A stretch of DNA of 64,000 nucleotides from contig QKYT01000061.1 of NCBI GenBank assembly GCA_003550305.1, positions 43,534 through 107,533 on the forward strand, read 5' to 3'. The notes beneath the pieces are model-generated. The model had not been told where the DNA came from. It did not search any database and saw only the letters and a list, made by a program, of their open reading frames with translations. This document shows, piece after piece, positions 53,430 to 64,000 of this stretch. This stretch comes from Glomus cerebriforme. Taxonomy: Eukaryota; Glomeromycota; Glomeromycetes; Glomerales; Glomeraceae. Positions within the stretch are counted from its first letter, which is position 1, and every line of letters begins with the position of its first letter. The position numbers were made by a program, and so were the translations under genes.

Positions 53430-55026
53430 TTTTAAAGTTACAAAAGAAGCGAATATATAATTAGAAAAATTATAAAGTATTTATTTGAAAATTGCCGGTG
53501 ATTTTTTAAAAAATATAAAGGACGAATAATTTTTTATTAATTATTTCAAAATATTAAAGTTAAATATTTATGACACAAGAGCTAAAAATGAGAAAATAAA
53601 AGAGTTGAGAAGAAGGTTAAGGAGAAGATAAACTTATAGATGCGGGATGTTACAGTAAATAGAGTAAATAAATAAGTGATGTTTGAGATACAAGGTACTT
53701 TATAGTACATTCAGTTATTTTAAATTCGGCTATGTCGCGCTAGTAAGTCATATATAGTATATAGAATAAATTCAACGTCATAAATATACATAATCGTCAC
53801 TGCACATACTATTTAAATGATCAATGCTCACAAATTTCACGAGGATTTGTTGTTCTATTTGTATCACGGAATGTTTGCGGAGTTAGCTATTTGCATGGTG
53901 TGGTACGAAGGTTCAAAGAAAGGGGAAGGATTGTTTCGGCTGTGAAGGCGAAAAAAAGTTGACTTTTTTGGAAAATTTTTATTGTTATTTGAGGTTACAT
54001 GAAAAAAAAAACAATAATTGATCGGCCAATAAAATACTATAAGTTATCATTCTGGACGTTTGTGGAACAAAAAGAAAGAACAATGAGGTATCTTCTACAA
54101 AGTGAAGGTGACGTCACGTAAAATTTTAGGGGGTTCGAGTTCAAAGTTGGTGACACACAAGAATGTGGGGTAAACGACCAATAACAACTGCTTACAACCC
54201 GAAAGGCGTTATATTCAAATAGATTAAATAGATTAACGAATTAAGAAACTTATTCCGATTTTCTCAGCTTTTTTCTTGCATTCTCAAATATTACTTAAGA
54301 TAATATTGTTTTTGGCTGCTGCTGATATAAGATTGTCGTGCATTAATTAAAGGCTGGGCGAAGACCGATTAAAATAAAGATCAGGAATGAAGACTGCCAC
54401 TCACATTTCACAGTAAAATTTCTTCAGCTGATAACTTTATCATATTTATCGTATAATAATCTCTTGCATTTTTGTTTAAAATCATATGAATTTAATTCAA
54501 CGTCCAGTAAACAAATATTAGCCACGGGAATTGCCATGAAAAATAATCATATCAAGCGAACAATCACTTATTAATTTTGATTTAAAACTTGTCTTTTATT
54601 GTATGAACTAAAAATAAAAATAATAATAGAGATAATAGAGATAATAATTTTAAAATAAATAAAATATCTAGTTTATCAACCAACAAATCTTACATAATTT
54701 TTAATCTTTTCTTTTTTCGTCCATGAATCTATGCTATGAATCACGTAATTCTATTATACTCTTCTCTACATTGGATAATCAATTCTATAAATAGTCATAT
54801 AGATTAAATAAAGTTTCCGTTTTACGCAGTTTACATGCAGCTTAATACATCTTTTATCGGCAAATAAAAGAATCTTATCAATGACCCTCAATGGTTAGTT
54901 TACAGTTTGTTCAGACGCAGAAGATTGTTTGATAAACTAATGTTGAAAAAAAAATACCTAAATTTTTTTATTTATAATAAAATAATAATAATAATAATAA
55001 TAATAATCGTACGATTATCATTCCAT
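53430..55026. other. Intergenic, upstream of the hydrolase gene
   Basis: About 1.6 kb without a recognisable gene. Two T-A homopolymer junctions (53259 and 53291) lie just inside the hydrolase's first intron. GTGACGTCAC at 54108-54117 is a perfect 10-bp palindrome containing the CRE/ATF core, and a CCAAT (GGCCAAT, about 54025) is nearby. An (AAT)n run occupies about 54974-55008. GGGGGTTCGAGTTC at 54130 resembles a tRNA B-box, but no tRNA fold surrounds it. Confidence 0.4.
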
Positions 55027-55830
55027 CTATTCCTTTGAAATTTTTTCAAAGGCCTCAAGCCAGACCTTAGGTTCTTGACCGCCAGATACTTCAATTCTAA
55101 TATATCAATAAAATTTAAACTTTATTAGTAAAAATATTAATTGTAATCAATTTGTAATTTCAAATTTAGAACTTTCTCCTTGCATACTTGTTATTAATAG
55201 TATAATAAGGTACTCCAGCAATTCCTTTATTAAGAGCTTGTGATATCTCATCTTTAACTTGTTGCATTCTTTCATCACTCTTCAAGAATTGTAATACTTT
55301 TTCTTTATCTAAACCAATAGATGCTGCAGCTTCTGAAAGGACATCGTAATCTGCCGGATTTTTCCCTTCCTCATGATAATTATGAAATAATATTTCAACC
55401 ATTTCTTCTTGTTTTCCTTGTGATTTTGCGTATTTGATTAACCGATGTGCATCGTAAGTTTGCGCAACAACTCCATCATGATCGAAGTTAATCCCAATTT
55501 CTTTTCCTAATTCGATTAGTATTGCTGCATTGGAATTAAATGTTGACTCTCCAAATTTTTTCAATAATCTTTCTTTTTTAGATTGCGCTTCCTTTGTTAA
55601 TGAGGGATCTAACAGATAAGGATGCCATTCAATTTCAAAAGAAAAATTTGGATAAAGTTCTCTCGATTGTTTAATTGCTTCTCCAAGTCTTCGTTTTCCA
55701 ACATAACACCTAATTAAATGATTAATCAATTGACTTGTTCAATTTTTTGAACTAATTTGCGTACGTACCATGGACAAATTACATCAGATACGATATCGAT
55801 ATGAACTGTTTTCTTATTTTCATTGGACAT
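55027..55830 (-). CDS. DsbA-family oxidoreductase (FrnE/HCCA-isomerase-like)
   Basis: Thioredoxin-fold protein of the FrnE group of the DsbA family, about 225 residues in three exons (ATG 55830, stop 55027). The active-site motif CPWC is split by the first intron: exon 1 ends VSDVICPW and exon 2 starts CYVGKRRLGEAIKQS. The helical insertion follows (FNSNAAILIELGKEIGINFD, then VAQTYDAHRLIKYAKSQGK), then the cis-Pro segment GIAGVPYYTINNKYA. Exon 3 ends SGGQEPKVWLEAFEKI. There is no signal peptide, so it is probably cytosolic. Family members act as disulfide oxidoreductases or glutathione-dependent isomerases; the substrate is unknown. Confidence 0.9.
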
Positions 55831-57739
55831 TTTTGAATTAGTTATTTTTATTAATTTGGCGTTCAATTTTTACCTTATTTAACTTAATGATTTTAGGCTA
55901 ATTAAATAATCATTTTTTTTTCGTCGATAACAATAGTCTTAGTTAATCCTTTTTTTTTTTAACATTGTAAATATTAAAATGGCTGAAATTACTATTGTTG
56001 CTAATTATTATTATTTGGAGTTATGCCTTTTATATTATTGTAAATTTTTTCATTGATTGTTTTTATATTCATTCATAATGATTGTCTTTAACAGAATGTG
56101 TTACGATACTTGTAGATCTTTCCTCATTATTCACATAATATTATTCTTCGTCATGTGACTGAAGCAAGAATACTTACAGGTTTATAATATTTGTCTTTAA
56201 CAAACAGTATATTAAAATTTTTGCCATGAAAAATTAGAATATAAATTTTTACTAATTGGATTTATAGTCTATTTTTTTTTTTTAAAAAAAAAAACAGATT
56301 TATTCTATATATATAATAAGTATACAACAGAATTACTTTTGATCAGTTAAAAGTTGTATAAACTACTACATTTTATTTTAATATTTATATTAACTAACCA
56401 GCTAATATAATATGAAGGCAAACCTATTCTATAATATTGAATTAAAAGGTTCTTATCCCTTTTATTAAACTTATAAGTTATAATGAATTAAAAAGTATAT
56501 TATATCTTTTACTTATTATTAAATTTTATAATTTAGTCAAACTTTATGATTTACTATAATTGAATTTCAATTTAATATAATCTAATCCAGTTTGATTTGA
56601 TTTCAGTTTAATTTCTTATTACAGTTAGACCTCCATATAGTCATCAAATTGGTTATATTATTAAACCTCTATACAATCACATTTATAATTAAAAATCATA
56701 TGCAGTAATTATAAAGAATTTTACTCAATTTAACTTTTTAAAAATGTAAAATACAAATCAATTTTTATGAGTAAAAAAATCCATTATTGAAACTTGTATT
56801 TTAGTCTGCATTTTAGGTTTCTGACGAAGTATTTAATTCATTAACAGTTAACATTTCTCAATTTATATTAATATCAATTTAAATCTTATTAAATTTATGA
56901 ATTTTGGCATAAAGTTTTATTACGACTTTCTCTTTTAGAAAAAATACATATCTGATATAGTTGCCAATATCTTCCTGTGTAATAAAAAAAAGTTTTTCTG
57001 CATAGAATAAAATTTTAAATGATAATAGACAAAATTTAAGTTCTTTTCTTATTATGAGATATTTTAATAACCAAAATAATAATAAATAAACATAATTTTC
57101 AGAAATATATATATGTGGGGTTAGGTTAAGCCAACTGAATTTTACTATTAGCTGTATGCATTTTTTCAGGACCAGAATTATAATAATGTCAGTCAAATAC
57201 TATAAATTTTAACTTGTATTATCAAAAATTATCTAAAAAAGAAAATATTTACATTCTTTTATATATATTTCTAGGTTATTTTTTTTATTATAATTATTAA
57301 AATTTTAAATCTATTATTGTAATAAAAATTTATAATTTAATATCAGAATTTTTCCAGATCTCTAAAATTTGATTATATAGAAAAGATATTATGTATAAAC
57401 ACCTATGTACGTATATATAGTGATGTGTACTATACACTAATTTTGATAGTTGTGTAATATAATATATGTCCATTTATATGTACGTATACTAATTTACATG
57501 TATAAATATATAACAATATAATAATACTGTACAATCTTCAATTTAGAACTTTTCATTTTTATAAATAATATAGTGAATAATATCATAAATAATATTTTAT
57601 ATCTTTAATTCTATAATTTTAAGTTTAATATGTCATATAAATATAATTTTTTTTTTGATTTCATATATTATATACTTCCTTCTTTTACTCTTTTATTATC
57701 TTTATAATTAATAATATTTTCTACTAATAATTTTTTGAA
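55831..57739. other. AT-rich flank of the transposon nest
   Basis: No gene. A T11-A12 homopolymer junction sits at about 56273. At 56622-56705 a block starts TA|CAGTTAGACCTCCATATAGT and repeats the CCTCTATAYRRTCACA motif seen at 3321-3473, consistent with one end of a pogo/mariner-type element. Open frames here are short and low-complexity. Confidence 0.45.
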
Positions 57740-58315
57740 TATAAATGAATATGTTGCAGAAGATTTTGTTAAAAATAATAATAAGATAAATTATATACAA
57801 TTAAAATTTTTTTTTTGTTAAATTTAATAAATAGAATTTAAATAGAGTAAAGACAATAATAATGAAGACAAAAGTAAAAAAAATGAAAAAACATTTGCTT
57901 TTTTACTTCTATATTACAAGTTCAAAAAGTGATATACACAACAGTTTCTGTAAAATATTCAGAAACCTCTCCAGATGGAATTGCAATAATATATAATATA
58001 ACTGGTTAAAAAAACTATATAAACATATTTTCAGATATTAGTAAATACTGTATATGTTAAATTTAATTTGATAATAGCAAATGTTTGTTAATTAAAATTC
58101 TATTCTTTTTATTTTTAATAAAGATCTAATATTCAACTAATGGTTCTGGTAGCTCTACAAATATCAAGGAATGTCCATTCTTTGGAAAAGGTTTTATTTA
58201 AAAGAATAAAAGAGAATGCTAAGGCATTAAATATTACCAGTTTTCTGTTCCTGAATTTATCAATCAAGAGTATTGTAATATTGATTTTGACTCTGAAATA
58301 TTTCAATATTATATA

Positions 58316-59279
58316 CACTGGTTAAAAACTGATCTATCTTACAGATATCTTATAAATATCAGATACCCAAAATGCAGAAAATCTGCTATATATTGGATAC
58401 CCAATATGGCAATATGTATATATTTCACATTTCTAGATATGATAGATGCTGAGATATTTGATAAATTGTAAAAAAATAAACAAAAAATACAATATCTCGA
58501 TATCTATCGCATCTAGAAATGCAAAATTAGTACCATTCAATACGTCTCAGTAAGGCGAATCGAATGAACTATATTTCATCATTTTATGATCACTAGATAG
58601 CGAGATAATTAATAAATTGTATTTTTTAATTCTATAGTACATTGGTCAAAAACTGATATATCTTACAGATATCTTATAAATATCAGGTATCCAAAATGCA
58701 GAAAATCTGCTATACATCGGGTACCCAATATGTATACTATAGAATTAAAAAATACAATTTATTAATTATCTCGCTATCCAGTAATCATAAAAAGATGAAA
58801 TATAGCTCATTCGATTCGCCTCACTGAGACGTATCGAATGGTACTAAATTCGCATTTCTAGGTGCGATAAATATTGAGATATTGCATTTTTTATTTATTT
58901 TTTTACGATTTATAGATTATCTCAGCATCTATCATACCTAGAAATGCGAAATTAGTACCATTCGATACGTCTCAGTGAAGCGAATCGAATGAGCTATATT
59001 TCATCTTTTTATAATTACTGGATAGTGAGATAATTAATAAATTGTATTTTTTAATTCTATAGTATACATATTGGGTACCTGATGTATAGCAGATTTTCTG
59101 CATTTTAGGTACCCGATATTTATAAGATATCTGTAAGATATCTGTAAGATAGATCAGTTTTTGACTAGTGGTATACATATTGGGTACCTGATATATAGCA
59201 GATTTTCTGCATTTTAGATACCTGATATTTATAAGATATCTATAAGATATCTGTAAGATAGATCAGTTTTTGACCAGTG
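58316..59279. mobile_element. CACTA-like fold-back MITE (outer copy)
   Basis: A 964-bp element with termini CACTGGTTAAAAACTGATC (left) and the complement of CACTGGTCAAAAACTGATC (right), about 105 bp of terminal inverted repeat. It is flanked by ATATA at 58311-58315 and 59280-59284; a 3-bp duplication ATA would also fit. It lies inside the relic gene: removing it with one ATATA rejoins DFDSEIFQ to an open frame. Its left inner arm is missing and a second copy sits near its right arm. It carries no ORF. CACTR termini and short duplications point to the CACTA/EnSpm superfamily; this is inference. Confidence 0.75.
58640..59170. mobile_element. CACTA-like fold-back MITE (inner copy, self-nested)
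   Basis: A complete 531-bp copy of the same element, almost a perfect palindrome: arm 58640-58895, centre about 58896-58914, arm 58915-59170. Ends are CATTGGTCAAAAACTGATA and the complement of CACTAGTCAAAAACTGATC. It is inserted in the outer copy at its TATA-GTA-TACAT junction, with an exact 3-bp duplication GTA (58637-58639 and 59171-59173). The intact junction can be read inside the inner copy itself, which proves the duplication length. Confidence 0.75.
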
Positions 59280-60321
59280 ATATACATAATAGCAAAATAA
59301 AAATTCTAAAGAAACAAATAAAGACATACATGTTAGTTTTATTTCTTTAATTTTTAATTATATTATTTTGATGATTTGATCTAAATTATCTAATTATTTA
59401 AAATTTTAATTAGGCTATTTTTGATTGCAAAAGAATCTCCTTGTCCTTTCAAAAAAGATAATGTACTTTATGATGGAAGACCTCACCTTAGAAAAATTAT
59501 CAATTACCAAACTGAAATAACAAAATACTTTATTGGTTATAACAAGTACAAACCAAATGAAAAATAGCATTGATTTATTAATGTTAAATTAGAAGAAATT
59601 GATATTTTATTACTTCAACAATTATTTTCTGATACTGCACTTGTAAATATTTTTGATCTTTTACATTTTCTTATTTTTAAAAGCTAAAATACTGATTATT
59701 AATTATTTTAGGTACAAGAAGAGGCACAATGCAGCATGATAATTCCAAAAAGTTGTAGGTGAAAAAAATATGATAATATATTAAATTTTTAATTTTGCAA
59801 TAATTATTTAGAATTTAAAGAAAAATTTTATTATTAAACGATTGATATAATAATAATAATTTTGATCATAAATTTGATTGCATTTATTTTTTAACTTAAA
59901 AAAAAAATTTTAATTAAAAAAATTAAGATATACCACAACTGTTATCTATAACAAAATATTGAAAAATTATGTCTGTGTAATTTATTAAAATTATCCTTTA
60001 TAATATTACTGAATGTTCTTTTGTTGTACTTGTTTGTATTAAAGTTCATAATCATTCTTCTCTTCCACTAAAGTGAACACTTTCTGAAATTAAAAACAAT
60101 TTGCAAACCCTAATTGAACAGGCTATTAATCAAGATAATATTATAATTTCAAGATCCATATTATTGGGTAAGATATTAAATATTGATGAATAATTAATAA
60201 TAATAAGAATTAATTAATTTTAAATTAATAGAAAATTTGATTAAAGTATATCTTAATAGAGAAATTTTAGCAGAAATACATGTTTTCTTAAATAATATTG
60301 ACAAGTTGCATTATTTAGTAG

Positions 60322-61472
60322 TAGTATTCTGAACAGATCAGTTCAGATTGAATTTGATTTAAATCTGATCTGATCTGAATACTATCTGAATCTGGTCTGA
60401 AACAGATCTGAACTGATTTGAATCTGACTAGATCTGATCTGAACTGATCTGAAACTAATTCAGATTTGAACTGAACTGAACTAAATCTAATTAATCTAAA
60501 ACTGAACTGAGCTAAAACTGATTCAAATCTGAAACTGAACTGATCTGAATCTAATTATTCATTCAGTTTCCTAAAAAAAAGAAAAGAGAAATATTAATTA
60601 TGTTCTTTGAAAGTAAAAAATGAAAAGAAATGAATAAACTAATTTTTTAGTTCATTCATTCAAGTTCTGTTTATTTAGCTTTGTCCATTTATCCAGTTTT
60701 CTAAAAATAAGAGAAGGAAAACGTTAATTACATTCTTTAAAAGTAAAAAAATAAAAAAAATGAATAAACTAACCTCTTAGTTTATTCATTCAAGTTCTGT
60801 TCATTTGGCTTCATCCATTCATCCAGTTTCCTAAAAAAAAGAAGAAAGACATTAATTACATTTCCTGAAAGTAAAAAAAATAAAAAAAAATAAATGAACT
60901 AATCTTTTAGTTTGTTCGTTCAAGTTTCGTTCATTTAGCTTCATCCATTTATCTGGTTTCCTAAAAAAAGAGAAAAGGAAATATTAATTACTTTTACTTT
61001 TCCTAATAATTAATAAAGTAAAAAAAGAATGAACTTTACGTTTATCTAAGATCCCAGTCATTTGGCTTCATCTGTTCATCCAGTTTCTTAAAAAAAAGAG
61101 AAAAGAAGAACATTAATTACATTCCCTAATAATTAATAAAGTAAATAAAAGAATAAACTCACCTTTAGTTTATTTAGGAACTATTCATTCAGGTTTCTTC
61201 ATTTGTCTAGGTTCCGTTTCTAAAAAAAAAGATAAAAATTAAAAATAAAAAAAAATTTTTTTATTTTATCATATTTAATATATGAAAATCCAAATCTAAT
61301 CAGATCAGATCTGGATTTTTTTGTATCATGATCTAATCTAATCGATTCAGATTTGGATCAGATTTATTTGATTTAGATCAGATCCATGATTCTTAAATTT
61401 GCAAACTGATTTGAATCTGTTTCAGATTAAATCTGCGAATTCAGATCAAATCAGATTTTTTTCAGAATACTA
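60322..61472. mobile_element. hAT-like MITE with internal minisatellite
   Basis: A 1151-bp insertion with ends TAGTATTCTGAA and its complement TTCAGAATACTA. It is flanked by the 8-bp sequences TTTAGTAG (60314-60321) and CTTAGTAG (61473-61480), 7 of 8 identical; 8-bp duplications are typical of hAT elements. Both subterminal regions (60330-60560, 61280-61470) are crowded with GATCTGA/TCTGAT words in both orientations, and the centre (60565-61215) is a minisatellite of about five 126-bp units beginning CAGTTTCCTAAAAA. It carries no ORF. Removing it with one duplication joins DKLHYLV to GKAYKTLYPF in frame. Confidence 0.75.
60565..61215. repeat. Minisatellite, about 126-bp unit, roughly five copies
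   Basis: Units start at about 60565, 60691, 60820, 60952, 61080 and 61203. Each has CAGTTTCCTAAAAAAAAG, then ATTAATTAC, then a TTAGTTTATTCATTCAAG-like block and a TTTGGCTTCATCCATTCATC-like block. It forms the core of the MITE around it. Confidence 0.7.
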
Positions 61473-61575
61473 CTTAGTAGGAAAAGCATACAAAACCTTG
61501 TATCCATTTGGACAAGATGTAATGGATATTTATCATTATATGTTAAATTAAATTTTTGATTTGATTAAATTCCTA

Positions 61576-63304
61576 TTTTTTTGAAGATAAGCTAACTAAG
61601 CAGATGCTTTATTATAAATACTTGAAATCATCTTACAGACTCATAAATACAATAATAAAATTTAGCTATGCAGAGATAAACCCTCACACTATAAAGTAAA
61701 AATACTCAACTTGTTACACTTATGCTATATATATAGGTCCTTAAAGTGAGGTTGCGTTGCCAAACCTTCTTAGATAAGAAATACTCTAAATCTTCCCATA
61801 TCCTAATGCCAGAAACAAAGATAGTTCTTCCTCCAGTTTCCCTAAATTTTCCTTTTAAGGTGAATATCCTTTGTCTAGTCCACCTAAATTTCCCCTCAAT
61901 CTCCTAGATTTTCAAACTAGCATGAAATATTAATAAATTTATAAAGACCGAATGCTAGTACAGTTTCCAGAACAAAGGGTACTGGACTATAGCTAGATAT
62001 TAGGATTTTCAAATTAGTACAAGTCATTTTAAGAAAAATTATAGAAGCCAGTTACTAGTGCTAACTTTTAGGAAAAAAAACTATTTAAAAAATCAATACA
62101 AAAATAATGAAAAAGAAACTAAGCTAATCATACCTCTATTTTTTTACCTCACAAGATCAATACCTAATTGTTCTAACAGATACTTCAGATGAATCAAGAT
62201 AACTGCTTATACTATCTTATCTGAAGGTCATCACTGAGTATTTATTCTACCAATTCACCTAACTTGTGATATTCCTTCACAATAAGCCAATTTCTTACAG
62301 TACTGCCAGACATTCTTTTGCAAATCAAGTCGACTACTTATCAAAAAGTAAATACGTATTTATGTATCTTGACCGTCTAGCATATCCTTATTAAAAAATC
62401 TTCATTCTTGTTATACCTATTATAAAAAATAATATCTAATATTGCAACTACTTCCATCAAGTACTTATATTAACATACTTTGACACTATACCTATGTCTT
62501 TCACACCTTTTTTCTTTTTTTTAATTTTTTAATAACTACTATCTATGACATCACCTTAAGGGACAAAATTAGGGATCACTACTGTAAAACTAAAACTGAG
62601 AAATATGTTACAACAAGAAAACTAACTATCAACTGATGATCAGCTGTCAATCTAATTGTCAGGTATCCCCTCATCTTCTGCCAGAAATCCAAAAATAAGG
62701 GTGAGTCGTGAGTATTAAGAAAAATTGAAGCAAGGTCTAATACAAAATTTCTCCTGCTAAAGAATACAGATTTTCAGCCAGTTCAGTTATTTGTTCTCAT
62801 GAATCCCAACAAAATGATGTTCCCCGCATTTTCACTAATAAAAATGAAATTATAAAATTATAAAAAGTGAAATATTTTACCAAACTTATATATCAGAAAA
62901 GACTCTTCCTGCTGCGCTAAGTCCATGCATCAACTCTGCGAAAAGTACAAAACTTTCAAAGAAACCCTGTGCTAGGCTCACTTCTGGATTCACCAAGAGC
63001 AGTCACAAGTCCAACCTATTTATTTTATACATGTAGAGAGTACCTTAGAATACCAAACACCCTTCAGATATCAACTTAAAGAAAGACGTAAGTGACTGAA
63101 AGTTATCATGAATCTGACTTGTGAAGAAACTTAATATGTTAGAAACTATAGTTCAAACTTTCTAAACTTTTTTAGTTAACTCCAGCGACATAGAACAATT
63201 TTTTCTAAGACTAAAAAACTGTTTTCTTAGGACAAAATAGCAAAAAGCATAACTTTTCTTTCCAAAACTTTTTCAAAGAAATGGGCATATAGATTAGCAG
63301 GAAC
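61576..63304 (-). mobile_element. Poly(A)-tailed retroelement, copy C
   Basis: Minus-strand relative of the elements at 357-2741 and 24772-26416. The tail appears as a T run at 61576-61582 followed by GAAGATAAG. The 5' end at the right is cut a few bases short (TTCCTGCTAATC on the minus strand). Flanking duplications are TTGATTAAATTCCTA (61561-61575) and TTAATTAAATTTCTA (63305-63319), 13 of 15 identical, so it is older than copy A. Length is 1729 bp, without a long ORF. It is inserted in the relic gene between the YPFGQDVMDIYHY and FKWIKKKINEF fragments. Confidence 0.75.
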
Positions 63305-63780
63305 TTAATTAAATTTCTATTAGCTTATATTAATTAAATTATATATATACATTAATAATAATTTAATTTAGATTTTTTCACAAATACAGTAATAGACAAG
63401 TAATTATTATATGTATGCTTTCTGAACAAGCAAAAAAATTAATTACTCTTGAATAATTCCAAATTGATATTAGCTTTAAATGGATAAAGAAGAAAATAAA
63501 TGAATTTGTAATAAATATATATGATTCTAATCATCATTTGAGTAAGTTTTTTGATTTTTTTTTTAAAATATTAGAAAATATATAATACTAACTTTATTTT
63601 TAAAGTATTATTATTTTGTAGAATATTTACAAATGTCTTTATAGCTGAAGGTTATTATAAATTATTTTCATCCTTATTCTAAATAATTTATAAAACAAGT
63701 GAACAATATATTAAATTTAAACATATTCATCATATGGGCCGATTTGTCTTACTTCCGTTATATCACTTGGCAAAAAATGA

Positions 63781-64000
63781 TTGACTGTCGATCATATCTA
63801 AGTTTACTCATATNACATACCATATCAAGCGATTTCATTTNCNTGCTGCGCTGCTTGAATTTGTTATTGTTACTTATCTGTTATTAGTAATGACTGCCGC
63901 ATCCACATTTCCCTGTCTGCTATACTCTAAAACCTATGATACAAAGAAAAAATTGCAGAGTCATGAACGAAACAAACATAAAAATAACAAACTCATTCCA
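63781..64000. other. Window end, unresolved
   Basis: Short, higher-GC sequence with three N bases. No confident feature; it may be another repeat abutting the relic gene. Confidence 0.3.

Larger units (their letters stand above)
57740..63780 (+). pseudogene. Decayed transposase-like multicopy gene split by nested insertions
   Basis: Protein fragments read in one order on the + strand across 6 kb. They are VIYTTVSVKYSETSPDGIAI (about 57925-57990), NIKECPFFGKGFI and FSVPEFINQEYCNIDFDSEI (58160-58300), then after the CACTA-like insert LFLIAKESPCPFKKDNVLYD (59417-59480) and VKLEEIDILLLQQLF (59585-59630). Next come CSFVVLVCIKVHNHSSLPLK (60015-60075) and YLNREILAEIHVFLNNIDKL (60250-60310), then after the second insert GKAYKTLYPFGQDVMDIYHY (61481-61540), and after the retroelement FKWIKKKINEFVINIYDSNH (63475-63535) and FTNVFIAEGYYKLFSSLF (63625-63680). 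There are internal stops. C..V..C..VHNH resembles the FAR1/WRKY-GCM1-type zinc-finger end found in Mutator-like transposases. I recall such proteins as highly multicopy in Rhizophagus, but cannot verify this here. Confidence 0.65.

Noticed and set aside
54120..54160. tRNA B-box-like GGTTCGAGTTC
   Set aside because: No acceptor stem, anticodon arm or A-box around it.
56879..57196. Minus-strand 105-codon frame
   Set aside because: AT-rich, no motif, lies in repeat-derived DNA; likely chance.
58972..59178. Open frame inside the palindromic MITE
   Set aside because: Falls entirely within the inverted-repeat arm, so it reflects the repeat and not a gene.

Overview
The window looks like nuclear DNA of a filamentous fungus, most likely an arbuscular mycorrhizal one (Glomeromycotina, Rhizophagus-like). 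The signs are very high AT content, genes split by many short GT-AG introns, fungal-type housekeeping proteins, and long gene-poor stretches full of decayed repeats. The species is inferred; I could not run a search. A few N bases (for example near 23117, 40300 and 63814-63843) show this is draft assembly.

Layout. 1-3547: tandem repeat, a poly(A)-tailed retroelement carrying a DNA-transposon MITE, and decayed transposon ends. 3548-21469: a dense gene block with an SDR oxidoreductase, the U1 snRNP factor PRP39, a CDF metal transporter with manganese-type motifs, an uncharacterised TPR-like protein, a PEX39-like KPWE-motif protein, TIM21, FRA10AC1 and an LSH/DDM1/HELLS-type SNF2 remodeller. 21470-28809: gene desert with a second retroelement copy and coding relics. 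28810-43641: second dense block with an RsfS/MALSU1-type mitoribosome factor and bL32m (divergent pair), gamma-tubulin complex protein GCP3, cytosolic AsnRS, an Nrd1-type 4-RRM protein, an unrecognised acidic protein and cyclophilin H. 43642-46953: gene desert with relics. 46954-55830: NOM1/SGD1, an ICME-like alpha/beta hydrolase lacking its catalytic serine, and a FrnE-type DsbA protein. 55831-64000: a nested transposon graveyard built into one decayed gene.

Functional themes. The genes are ordinary housekeeping genes and not an operon-like system. Several act in RNA processing (PRP39, FRA10AC1, cyclophilin H, Nrd1, NOM1) and several in mitochondria (TIM21, RsfS-like, bL32m). Many neighbours are divergent with 140-350 bp between start codons, so promoters are probably shared; convergent pairs end as little as 53 bp apart.

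The most striking structure is at 57.7-63.8 kb. A + strand relic gene of a probably multicopy, transposase-like family is interrupted by (i) a fold-back CACTA-like MITE into which a second copy of itself has jumped, (ii) a MITE with 8-bp target duplication and an internal minisatellite, and (iii) a poly(A)-tailed 1.7-kb retroelement. Each has target-site duplications readable from the sequence. The retroelement family has three copies here, each with its own 13-15 bp duplication, and one carries a further 671-bp MITE.
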